Assembly (NCBI GenBank): GCA_007922195.1
Contig: ML681989.1
Location: 45,065,275 to 45,129,274 of the forward strand
Reading direction: 5' to 3'
DNA length: 64,000 nt
Source: Podocnemis expansa
Lineage: Eukaryota; Chordata; Testudines; Podocnemididae
Positions 10,516 through 20,500 of the stretch are shown piece by piece. The notes under the pieces were generated by a model. The model was not told the DNA's origin. It saw only the letters and a list, made by a program, of their open reading frames with translations, and did not search any database. Both the position numbers and the translations under genes were made by a program. Position 1 is the first letter of the stretch. The number at the start of each line of letters is the position of its first letter.

Positions 10516-11612
10516 AGTACCCAGCAGTATCCCTCACTGGAGGCGGGACCTTCGGAGTTGTCCCTTCTTACGGTATTAAGCACTGCAAGATCCACGGCCG
10601 TGTCTACAGAGGCGTGGCAATCCATGGCATAATGTTTCACAAAAGTGTCTGCCGACGCCCAGGTGGCAGCCCTACATATGTCCAACATGGGAACGTTTCG
10701 AAGGAACGCTGTGGTGCTAGAAACTGCTCTGGTTGAGTGAGTCCTAATGACACTGGGAGGTTCGTGTCCATGTTTCTGATAGGCAAGCCGGATACAACTC
10801 AAGATCCATTTGGACAACCTTTGGTTCAATATGAAATTGCCCTTTGATCGTTCCGTTATTGAGATAAATAGGCGAGGAGTTTTACGGAAGGATTTTGTCC
10901 TGTCGATATAGAATGAGACCGCCCGTTTCACATCCAACATATGCAATGCCACTTCCTCGGGGCCAGCATGGGGTTTTGGGTAGAAGACCGGGAGATGAAT
11001 AGTCTGGTTAATGTGAAACGGAGAAGAAACCTTTGGCATAAATTTTGGGTGGGGCCGGAAAGAGATCTTGTCTTTCATAAGCACCGTAAATGGGGGGCAA
11101 GCCATAAGAGCCGCGAGTTCACTTACTCGCCAGGCTGATGTCACCGCCACCAGGAAAGCCACCTTCATTGAGAGATACAGTAGGGAGCAGGTAGCCATGG
11201 GCTCAAATGGTGGCCTGGTAAGTGCCCGCAGAGCCAAAGAAAGGTCCCATGGATGAACAGGAGGCCTGACATCCGGGTAAGTATTCTGCACTCCCACCAT
11301 GAAATGCTTAATGATGGAATGCGAAAATAAGGAACAATCATCCACTGCCTCATGAAATGTGGATATTGCCGCTAGATGGACCCTCAGAGTGGCCACTGTC
11401 AATCCTTTCTCTTTCAGGTCAAGGAGATACTCCAGTACCACTGGAATGGATGCCGACTGAGGAACGACTGACCTCACCTGGCACCAGGTAAGAAATCTTT
11501 TCCATTTTTGCACGTAAGTAACCCTCGTCGCTGGCTTCCGACTATTTATTAACACCTGTTTCACCCTGTCAGAACACTGTCCCTCTGTTTCATTGAGCCA
11601 TCGAGGAACCAT
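10509..11612 (-). CDS. DIRS tyrosine recombinase (integrase), intact frame
   Basis: A 367-residue uninterrupted frame starts at ATG and overlaps the end of the RNase H/MT frame by about 50 bases in another phase, the usual DIRS overlap. It contains the four key tyrosine-recombinase signatures: the first Arg in SAWRVSEL, the HxxR box as THSTR, and the nucleophile Tyr in ADTFVKHYAMD near the C-terminus. The N-terminal half (TRVTYVQKWKRFLTWC through LRVHLAAISTFHEA) fits the SAM-like core-binding domain. In DIRS elements this enzyme joins the circular DNA intermediate to the chromosome without target duplication. The intact frame contrasts with the broken gag and RT. Expression cannot be judged from sequence. 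Confidence 0.9.
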   Translation of the reverse strand: MVPRWLNETEGQCSDRVKQVLINSRKPATRVTYVQKWKRFLTWCQVRSVVPQSASIPVVLEYLLDLKEKGLTVATLRVHLAAISTFHEAVDDCSLFSHSIIKHFMVGVQNTYPDVRPPVHPWDLSLALRALTRPPFEPMATCSLLYLSMKVAFLVAVTSAWRVSELAALMACPPFTVLMKDKISFRPHPKFMPKVSSPFHINQTIHLPVFYPKPHAGPEEVALHMLDVKRAVSFYIDRTKSFRKTPRLFISITERSKGNFILNQRLSKWILSCIRLAYQKHGHEPPSVIRTHSTRAVSSTTAFLRNVPMLDICRAATWASADTFVKHYAMDCHASVDTAVDLAVLNTVRRDNSEGPASSEGYCWVLT

Positions 11613-12430
11613 GCCATGAGGTGCAGCCTACTGAGGTGAGCATGTCGTGTCTTGCCTTTGTTCTGAGTTAGTAAATTGGGAATTAGTGGCAGGGAAAAGG
11701 GTGAGTCCTTGGACATGCGTATGAGGAGAGAGTACCAGGTCGGTCTCGGCCAGGCTGGGGCGATCAATATCACCTCTGCTTTGTCCTGTTTCACCTTTTG
11801 AAGTGTTCTGTGGATCAAAGGAAGCAGGGGAAAAGCATAAAGGAGACCATGGTCCCACGTGGTTAGGAGTGCATCGCCCAGAGATCTGTAACTGCGACCC
11901 GCTCTTGAACAGAACAGCGGACACTTCTTGTTGGCCTGGGTCATGAACAAGTCCATGCCTGGATAGCCCCAATGTCGGAATATGCTCATGAGAACTGTGT
12001 CGTTCAGTTCCCACTCGTGAGGATCCAGGAAGTTTCTGCTTAGATCGTCTGCGACCGTGTTCAGTACGCCCAGTAGGTACACAGCTGAAATACGAATATC
12101 GTGTGCCAGGCACCAGTGCCATAACTTCAATGCCTCTAGGCACAGGGCTCGCAAGCGAGCTCCCCCCTGGCGAGTGATGTAATACATGGTCGCCATATTG
12201 TCTGTCTGGATTTTCACATTCTTGCCTCTTATGATAGGTAGGAAATGCCGGCAGGCATTCCGTACTGCCCGTAACTCTAGAATATTGATATGCAAGGTAG
12301 CCTCCTGCCGGGCCCACCTGCCTTGTACTGAGAGGTATCCCAGGTGGGCGCCCCATCCCGCGAGAGAGGCATCTGTGGAAACAAGGAAGTCCGCTACTGC
12401 TTGAGTGAACGGGACACCCTGAAGCACATT
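11561..12430 (-). pseudogene. DIRS RNase H plus methyltransferase-like domain (C-terminal part of the RT polyprotein)
   Basis: This open stretch follows the fourth in-frame stop (12,431-12,433) of the polyprotein, and its apparent start is GTG, so it is not a natural start. RNase H residues are visible in order: STDASLAGWGAHL (Asp), HINILELRAV (Glu), IQTDNMATMYY (Asp) and NTVADDLSR (Asp). All four acidic positions are kept. Downstream, WGYPGMDLFMTQANKKCPLF through LLYAFPLLPLI and VILIAPAWPRPTWY lies where DIRS1 elements carry a Dam-like N6-adenine methyltransferase domain. The expected D/N-P-P-Y motif is replaced by AFPLLPL, so methylation activity is unlikely. The segment ends in frame overlap with the recombinase. 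Confidence 0.85.
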
Positions 12431-12433
12431 TCA

Positions 12434-13690
12434 TGGGCATGTCCACCAGGTAAGAGAATCCTTTATTATCTGCGGGACTGATAGCCGCCAGTGCTTCGCA
12501 AATCTGTGTGACTTGGATTCTTTCAGGAACCATAACTGCATGTGCCTCATGTGCAGTCTGGAATTGGGGACCAGCTAAGCTGCCGCTGCCATATGTCCGA
12601 GAAGCTGCATACACGTGAGAACCAAAACCGACGGAGAAGATCGGACGTGGTCTATGATGTTGGATAGCTCCGCGACCCTGTCTGCTGCGAGGAATGCTCT
12701 GCAATCGGGAGTACATATTTGAGCCCCTATGAACTGAATTTGTTGTGTTGGAACCATGGTGGATTTGCTGTAGTTGATGGTCAGGCCCAACAAGAGGAAC
12801 AAGGATTCTGTCGCTCACACTGCCTCCTGTGCTGTGGTGAAAGAACATGCTCTCAAAAGAAAATTGTCCAGGTAGGGGAAGACCGATATTTCCCTTCATC
12901 GCATATATGCTATCGGTGCTGCCATAATCTTGGAAAACACTCTCGGCGCTGTGTAGAGGCCAAAGGGAAGGACATTGAACTGATAATGCTTGTCCAGGAA
13001 CATGAAGCGCAGGAATTTCCTGTATGCTGGATGTATCGTAACATGGAAATAAGAGTCCTTGAGGTCGAGGGATGCCAGCCAATCGTCTCTCTCTAGGGAT
13101 GGAAGGATATTAGACAGCGTTACCATTTTAAATTTATGCATCTGAACAAACTTATTAAGGGCCCTTAGGTCCAAGATGGGTCTCCAGCCCCCGTCTTTTT
13201 CCGCATTAAAAAATATCTGGAATAGAATCCTTTGCCCCTATATTGCATGGGGACCTCCTGGATCGCCCCGATGGTCAGTAGGGTGGTCACTTCCTCCCTT
13301 AAAAGTTGTAAGTGAGAGGGGTCCCTGAAGAGGTTTTGGGACGGGTGTGTCCATGAATGGTATTAAGTAGCCAGACTCAACAATCTCCAACACCCATTTG
13401 TCCAATGTAATAGACTTCCATTCACCGATGTATGGTGCTAACTTGTCGGTGAACCTCACGGGTGCTTGAGTTCCGCCGAGGGAAGATGGTATACAGTGGC
13501 TAGGCAAACCCTCGACCTGATCCTCAAAAGTGCTGATTGCTCGATTGGGATTACGAGCTATGTGCTGGTTGGGCACCTTGCCTACGTCTACTATTTTGCT
13601 GCCTGGACCTCGGACGCGACGAGTCAAACCTCCTGCGCTGTTGGCAGTAAGAGAGCCTATTGCTTTTATTATGTTGGTACCTGTTGTCAC
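12434..13690 (-). pseudogene. DIRS reverse transcriptase, broken
   Basis: RT signatures are clear: WRPILDLRALNKF, SLDLKDSYFHV (first catalytic Asp), LPFGLYTAPRVFSK, and the active-site box at 12,863-12,874. That box reads YLDN where a functional RT has two adjacent Asp residues. In-frame stops occur at 12,896-12,898, 12,815-12,817, 12,575-12,577 and 12,431-12,433. A stretch between about 13,205 and 13,300 that matches the expected DIRS pattern (GKGFYSRYF) is in another frame, so two compensating frameshifts flank it. The N-terminal frame (13,690 downward) overlaps the gag C-terminus, as is normal for the family. With stops, frameshifts and the catalytic substitution, this copy encodes no active RT. 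Confidence 0.9.
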
Positions 13691-14120
13691 GAGGTCTGTA
13701 TGTGGGCGGTTGAATTCCCAGTGTGCGGAGAGTGGCCCTCGAGTCCTTCAACGAGTGCATGATGTCGTTTGTCTTTTCACCAAACAGTTTAACTCTGTCA
13801 AAAGGCAAATCCTCTATAAGGGCCTGTAACTGCCTTGGAAGAGCCGCTGGATGAAGCCATGCGGAACGACGAAGTACTACTGCAGAACCAATGGTACGTG
13901 CTGCTGTGTCAGCCACATCCAATGCTGCCTGGAGAGCTACTCTTGATATCAGTAGTCCCTCCCAAAGGACTGCATTGAACCCGTCCTTTTTCTGTTCAGG
14001 GAGTAACTGTGCGAGCTCTGCCAGCTTGGCATAGTTCTCATGATTGTAATCCGCTAAGAGAGCGGCATAATTCGCTATTCGCAATTGGAGTGTTGCGGAG
14101 GTATAGATCTTTCTGCCCAT
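13551..14120 (-). pseudogene. DIRS Gag, C-terminal part (frameshifted from the N-terminal part)
   Basis: 189 codons follow a frameshift near 14,115-14,120. The sequence MGRKIYTSATLQLRIANYAA, the Ala-rich helix ALQAALDVADTAARTIGSA, the PFDRVKLFGEKT segment and the LKDSRATLRTLGI segment match the conserved C-terminal half of DIRS Gag-like proteins as I remember them. The end is Arg/Gln/Ser-rich (RRRFDSSRPRSRQQNSRRR), a likely nucleic-acid-binding tail. Between it and the upstream Gag frame there is one in-frame stop (TAA just before 14,207). Gag would package the RNA into particles; here it is disrupted. Confidence 0.8.
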
Positions 14121-14206
14121 ATATTCATCTTCCTATCCTCCCTATCCGGCGGTGATGCCTTGGCACATCCCTGCTTCACATGTTGGTTTGCTGCATCTAT
14201 AACTAA

Positions 14207-15745
14207 TTAATTCGTCTGTGGGTGGGAGAATAGGAATTCATTGTCGCCGGGTATGATGAAGTATTTTTTATCTATTTTCTTGTTTGTCGGTGGTATGGAG
14301 GCTGGGGTCTCCCATATTGCAGTAGCCGGCTCCATAATGCCGTCATCCATGGGCATTAACACCTTGGATGAGGCACTTGCCTGAAGAATTCTATACAGCC
14401 TGTGTTTGGAAGCAGTAACAGGCTGTTCCGGCAAATTCAAAGCTGTTGCCACTCTCTTGAAAAGATCCTGGAATTGCCTAGCTTCATTGCCTTTTGACTG
14501 TGGCTCATCCATATTGGCAACCCCATGAGATGCCAGTTGGGGTGCTATGACAGCTGGTGATCCACCAGTAGGGAGCATGTTACCCTGTGTCTGGTATGTC
14601 CCTTGAACCTGAGCGGGTACCCCGGGCATTTGCATAGGCGGACAGCCTGCCCAGTTAAGCCAAGGCGCCCATGTCGTTCCATAGGGTGGGTACTGGTACC
14701 AGGGAGTGCTCTGCCACTGGCATGGTTGAAATTGCAGTTTACTGGGTCCCACTTGCTGTGAAGGGACTCTGGTGTTTCTATCATTTGACTCAGATACAGA
14801 ACTTGTAATGGAACAAGCATCAGAGGGTGACTGAGACCGCTCGTCCTTATCTGATGATTGCATGCCATAGAGTGGAGAGAGATGTGAAGAGGAATCTGAG
14901 GAGAAGTCCTGTCTAAGAGAGTGTTTCGTCTTCCTAGACCTCTTCCTGGGTGGAGACGAAGACTTGCTCTTATGGTGGGAGCCGGACTCAGCCGCCTGAG
15001 CCCCATCCTGACAGGTAACAAGGCAGGGGGGCATATGCTGCGGTGCCAGGGCCGGATAAAGCAGAGTCGACATCTGGATCCCCGCTGGATTAGGGAGAGC
15101 TGGCCCCGGCAAGGCGCTATTCGGCACCAGTGCTGTGGGCGCCAACATCAGTACTGCCACCCCAGGTGCTGTGGCGGTTGTCAGGATCGGGCCCGTTGCA
15201 GTCGTGGCCACGGTGCTGGTAGCGGACTGTGGCAACGGAGCCGCAGGCACCGCGATTGGTGCCGGGGCGCTCTCTGTTAGCCCCGGTGCCAGTGAAGAGT
15301 GCTCTGGGGGTGGCACGCTAACGGGCGGCTTCTTCAGCCGCTCCACTGTGGGGCTTTCCTGCAGCTTAGTCGAGCTGCGCCCCAAGATTTTAGGGGGAGC
15401 CAGGGTCTCCTTGGCATGAGACTGGCTGTGCCCCATTTTGCTCGCTGATGCTGGGGAGGATGGCTGGGAGCCTGTTTTCCCCGCGGACATCCGGCAGGGT
15501 GAGGCGCTCAGCTCCGAGGCTGAACAGAGTGTGCCTTCCATCAACATTATTTTCAGCCACCTGCTGCGGTCTCGTTTTGCCCTTGCCTTCAACGAGGCAC
15601 ATGGAGGGCAAGAAGTCACCAAATGTGCCTCTCCCAGGCACTTAATACACTGGTCATGCCCATCCGAGATCGGTACAGGGTCATGACAGTCTGTGCAACG
15701 CTTAAAGCCTGAGGCGTTAGGCATAGAGTTGATGCTAGCATCCAC
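14207..15745 (-). pseudogene. DIRS Gag, N-terminal and central part
   Basis: 512 codons read from 15,745, where the first codon is GTG. An ATG is available at 15,724, so the original start codon may be mutated. Residues about 16-50 form a Cys/His cluster, CTDCHD...CIKCLGEAH...CPPC, typical of DIRS Gag N-termini and probably zinc-binding. The middle is low-complexity Ala/Pro/Thr and Ser-rich with a basic SPPRKRSRKTKHS patch. The C-terminal third has the MPMDDGIMEP and KKYFIIPGDNEFLFSHP segments, which recur in decayed form at 35,142-35,548. The frame stops at 14,207, but homology continues beyond it, which marks the stop as a disabling mutation. Confidence 0.8.
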
Positions 15746-15904
15746 CGCTTCAATTTTACTCTCTTTTTTTTTCTTTTACAAGTAAATGTGAAAGGAATTC
15801 AACTACCTAACTAGAAAAACAACACTACTGAACTATAAAGAACTAACTAAGTAACTATATATAACTGAGGTGAGGAGCTCCTCTCAAACAGTGCTAGTGC
15901 TGAG
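15746..15904 (-). other. DIRS 5' untranslated leader
   Basis: This is a short A-rich plus-strand stretch (poly-pyrimidine on the other strand) between the 5' inverted repeat and Gag. No ORF is present. Any promoter would lie in the inverted repeat upstream; no TATA-like element is convincing. Confidence 0.5.
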
Positions 15905-16076
15905 GCGGTTGAGAAGGAACTGATGGGTGGGAGGGGTGAGCATGCATTCCAAGCGGCAGGAAGACAGCCGTGACATCACCGTGGCAGCACGCTCCCCCTT
16001 CTGACACTCTGCTATCAAAATCTCCGGTGCTAGGTGCGGGCGCAGCCACACACCTAAAGTGGAGCAGCGGGGACAC
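15905..16076 (-). repeat. DIRS 5' inverted terminal repeat
   Basis: This is the inverted partner of 10,185-10,360. The outer 18 bases to 16,094 (tgctcgaagaagaaatgg on the plus strand) are specific to this end and reappear in the ICR at 10,472-10,490. This fixes the element boundary at about 16,094. Confidence 0.88.
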
Positions 16077-16094
16077 TGCTCGAAGAAGAAATGG

Positions 16095-17489
16095 CTATTG
16101 TGAACTTGCATTCTTCTATATAAGGAGACCAGGAAAGTGAAATTGTCCAAGCTAGAACTGGACTGGCCTTTCAATTCAGATTGAGTTTTTAAAGAATAAG
16201 GGAGATCACAGGAATCATTTTATGGATGCTCTCACTCTTTCTTTTTCACTGAGAGTTTGGTGGTTATGGTGTTGCTGACAAAAGGATTAAATCAATAATT
16301 TAGTTTTGGCCTACAGGAGTCCAAACACAGCAGCTGAAGACAGCCCTAATTGTAGGTACTCAGACTGTATCTGAAGTTGACAAACAGACAGTTTTGAAGT
16401 CTGAAGTTTACTCAACTAGTTTGGAATGAAGCTGTGGCTTTTTCCACATGACAAGTAAAGCGGGAATTTCTAAATTAAGCACTTCAAAGTTGTTAAAAGC
16501 TCAGCCTCTGCAGAAACAAAGAGGATCTGAAGAGAAGCAGGCTGTAACTTGGGAATGGGGGCAGGCATCAAGGCTAAATCAGGTCTAATTAATCTTACAA
16601 GGAAAGGCAAATGTTTAGGTAAGGTAACATGAGAATAAGCTGTTTGTTGTTTGTTCTCCTTTACTTGTTTCCTTTGAAAATTTTTCTACAATTTCTACTT
16701 TCTGATTTATATTCAATACTATCAACTTCCTCTTTCTTCCATTGGATTATCTATATCTATATCTATCTCTACAGATAGATATGTATCCACTAAATGCATC
16801 AGTTTTTTAATCAATTCAGCCTTCTTTGTTGAGTGTGGATTTTTTTTTTTTTGAGCAGCTAATAAAGTGTACTTCAACAATCCTCAATTATCACTGAGTT
16901 TTCTGACTAAGTTCTTCCTTCCAGTTGATCTGGGTCATAACTGTTTTCAACACTGTGAAACTGGCCCTGTTAAAATGTGCATACAGACAGCCCTGTCTGA
17001 ACTTCATCCTCTGCACATTCCTGAGCTTTCTTTTACTTCTGGAGAGTCTTTGAGTTTGGGAAGAACCCTCTTGGAGTCCAGGAAGCTCCTACTTGAGCTG
17101 CATGACTTCTCCTGAACTGCCAAGAGCTGGAGAATAATGAACTTGACTCTGGAAAATATATGATTGAGATGCCTTTCAAGTGTCAGCCTGTGGCACAATA
17201 GGAACAGCTTCTTTAGTTTCCCTTTTCTTCTGTAGTTCCCAATAACTCCATTCAAGTTTTCCACACCTAAACAGATTTTCTCAGGTTTAATTTAGTATAA
17301 AAACACAGCAATCATAATCCAGAATGCCACAGCACAGTCAAATATTACATTCAATCTCTTAAATCCTGCCAGTCCATCAACCCACCATGTACAGCTTTAG
17401 CATTTCTCACCACACTCCAACTCCCTGGCATACCTCCACTGTCCCTCACTCCACTTAAGAACAGCTCCAGCTTCTCTGACCACTCCAGC
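16095..17489. other. No gene seen
   Basis: This is AT-rich sequence with a small (TATC)n-like patch near 16,750-16,790 and a T11 run near 16,840. No coding domain is recognised. Confidence 0.4.
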
Positions 17490-17585
17490 ATCTTCTAAGC
17501 ATCTGATGAAGTGGGATTTTCTCCCACAAAAGCTCATGCAATACATAAAGTCTTTAAGTGCCACAGGACTCCTTGTTTGTTTCCC
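17490..17585 (+). mobile_element. Penelope-like element tail, truncated
   Basis: It begins at the hallmark GCATCTGATGAAGTGGGATT and continues through AAAGCTCATGCAAT and GTGCCACAGGACTCCTTGTT. This is the same recurrent tail that follows the GIY-YIG region at 36.1-36.7 kb. The final 'agactaacatggct' part is missing, so this copy is truncated at its right side. Confidence 0.65.
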
Positions 17586-20500
17586 ACTTTCCAGTGTATT
17601 ACTCTCCCATGGATATTATCCAGTTGACAAGAAGAGAAGTTTTCTTGGACAATTACAAATTCTTAATCCAGCTGGAGCTATTCTAGCATCTCTGCTGTGC
17701 TATCCCTGAAGCATCCAATTCTATCCACGGTAGCCACCAATACTTCTCCTTTGCCACTCCCACCACCTTTCCTTCCCTGAAACTCATGCCTCCTGAAATC
17801 CTCCTTTGTTTTGCCTTAACACAGGAATTCCACACCACTCCCAATCATTCAAAGTGACCTTTCCTCCTTCAGCAACCAGCACTGCACAACTCTGTCCCCT
17901 CCAGGAGGGCCTCCTGCTGACCCCTCACTCAGCTACTGATTCTTCCATAGCAGCTGCACACCACATGCCTAAGAGTTTGTCGTTACTCCTCTGCCCCTAT
18001 TAAACTCCTCCATGTTTTTTCCATTACCACTCCTAATGATGCTTCAATGCTCTTTTCTGATCTACTGATTATGCTGGAATCTCTCCCACCCCCTACTATC
18101 ACCCACTTGATTCTCCTTTCAGTGACTATCCCTCAAAATTTTCTCTTCCTCCACCATTCCCTGTTCCTAGACCATGTCTTTACTGATTGTGCTCTTTCCT
18201 TGGGAGTGGGTAGATTCAGAAAGCAAAGGTGAGTGCATAAGCATGTGATTGATGGAGAGAACATGTGCATACCCATTTATGCTTTCTCTCCACTCTTCAC
18301 TTCCACTCTCTTTCTTTCAGTTCATATCTCCCTTTCCCCACTCCTCAGTTTATATCAATTCAGGAAACAGCACCTGACATTTCAAATTTTTTCTAGGGAT
18401 TCCTTTACCCACCTCAATTTTACATTTTTGGTCACCTATCCCTAGATTCCTCATTCTGTTTGACAACCTGCAAGCCTGGAATTACTGTGTAACAGATTAT
18501 ATGGGCTTCAAATGAAAATGTGCAAATTGTGCACAGTTTGACTAAATATTGCTTTTACAAGACAGATGTATGCTGCAGCTGTAGCACAATCATGTTTACA
18601 TCCTTGATGAGTAGAGTTAAAGCCAAAGAGCTCATTGATATTTTCTCTGTGTGAAACATGGGGCCACCACCTCATCAGCAGTCCCTTGAGCCTCTCTTGT
18701 GCACAACAATAAACAATTTTAAATGAAATACAAACAGTCTGTTTCCTGTGTCTCTATGTTCTAAGTCAGTAGTGAAGTATACTCGTTTTACTCAGCAGTT
18801 GCTACTACATATACTGTAGCTTTAAACAAAAATCAACTTTCTTCTTCCTCTGTCCACTTTCCAAAGACCAAGACTGCCGGAGCTTCAGACAGCTATTCCT
18901 AAACCATCCTCAACACGGATACTCTCCATGGGCTAGTATAAAGCCCATGTTCCCTTCTAGTCCCTTTCTACCAACCTCAGGCTTCCAGCAAACTGATTTT
19001 ACTACCCACTGCTTAAATGAACAGGATTTGTTTGTTTTTCAAACTTAATACCATTTTCTTATTCTTACCTTAGCCACAATCACACTCTACTTCCCTTTAC
19101 ACATACTATATAAATTTGAGCTAAATGATCAAAAAATAGACAGGAAAGCATTTGACATGCCACAGGAAAACAGAATAATTGAACAGATTTTATTACAAAG
19201 TCCAACTACTCATTCATAAGGTGTCATAGCAATCTATAATAACACATGTTGATGGCTAAAAGGTACGAAAAGGAGGCAGCAAGACTAAATCGGTCCAAAT
19301 GAAATAGCTTCTGATACAGGCCAAGACCTATGTTAAAATCACGTTTGGTAAAAACAGATCTGGAATTTTAAATTAATGAACGAAAATTGATGTGCTAAAT
19401 ATTAGGCCTAATTGGCCAAGTAAATAATTAGGTAATGGGCTATTAGACCGATCACTCCCTTTTGGGGGTCCTTAAAGACAGAGACTTTGAGGGAAAAAGA
19501 GAGAAGGACAGAAGTATACTACAGATGTGAGCTTTGCCATAAGGATTACCATCTGGCTTTGTTCTGGGACCCCAGATTTCCTCATCCTGAGTTTAAGAGA
19601 TGTCCTGACCAGACAGAGCCAGACAGAGGGATCCAGATGATACTGCCATCCCACCAGTTCTAGCTGAATTCCAAACACCACCTCAAATGAAACAGGATTG
19701 GACTTTAACACCAACAACAACAGAAGTTCCAGCCCATCTTGACTAACTTCATCTCTTTTCCACAAAACAAATTATAGCCATCTTCAACTGCCACCTTAAT
19801 GACTGTCAAAAAAGGGAGGCTTTCTTTCTAAAACTTTCTTCAGCTAAAGAAAAGGAGAGCAAGATATATTAAACTGGAAGTCTTGCTTAACACTTGACCT
19901 TTCAAGTACTTAAGCTATTCTTCCTTCTTTTCTACAACTTTAATAAAAGATTAAAGATTTTAATGGTGTTTGCACCATGGTCCTAAGAAAACAGAGGTCT
20001 CTGTATATCAAACTCTCAACACCGTTTAACCCATTTAATGGTGGACAGTAATTGGGTCACATTAAACACTTTTGGTCTATTAATTAGATCTAAGTTAACA
20101 TATCAGTACTCTTCAAAGAGCATTTTGAAGACAAACACTGACTAAGAGGCAATAACTGAGTGTGGGATAGCTGAGTGGGCAATAAGAGACACACAGGAGG
20201 AAAAGGGGAGGAGGATAAAGGAGTCTAAGCTTTGGTCTACAGGCATTTATTGACTAAGCAGGAAAAAAATCTTAAACTTTGAGAAATTATTAATTTTGCT
20301 GATCTAGGATTTTTTAATTTTTTTGCAACATCAAATGGAATAAAATTGGAAAGCAAAGCATATAACAGTTAACTATAATTTCCTGTCTTTGGGAACGTTT
20401 TATATCCACCACCTGCATACACGAAAAATTCAATTAACTGTTTAATTAATCACGGCATAAGACTGATACTTCAGGTCCCAACTCATAGTATTTATATTTC

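Larger units (their letters stand above)
10143..16094 (-). mobile_element. Near-complete DIRS-type (tyrosine recombinase) retrotransposon, about 5.95 kb
   Basis: On the minus strand the order is 5' inverted repeat, gag, reverse transcriptase, RNase H, methyltransferase-like segment, tyrosine recombinase, internal complementary region (ICR), 3' inverted repeat. This is the canonical DIRS1-group order. The borders are set by the ICR. One half of the ICR is the complement of the element's 3' end (10,143-10,205) and the other half is the complement of its 5' end (up to 16,094). The two join at taacct/ccattt, exactly as if templated by the circle junction. There is no obvious target duplication, as expected for this order. 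Gag and RT carry stops and frameshifts, so the copy cannot move on its own, but the recombinase frame is intact. Confidence 0.93.

Noticed and set aside
11628..13082. 484-codon minus-strand ORF overlapping the DIRS RT/RNase H region
   Set aside because: It is another frame of the same DIRS sequence. RT and RNase H motifs are in the alternative frame; this one shows no domain.
14921..15419. Plus-strand ORFs of 94-119 codons
   Set aside because: They are antisense to the Ala/Pro-rich middle of DIRS Gag.
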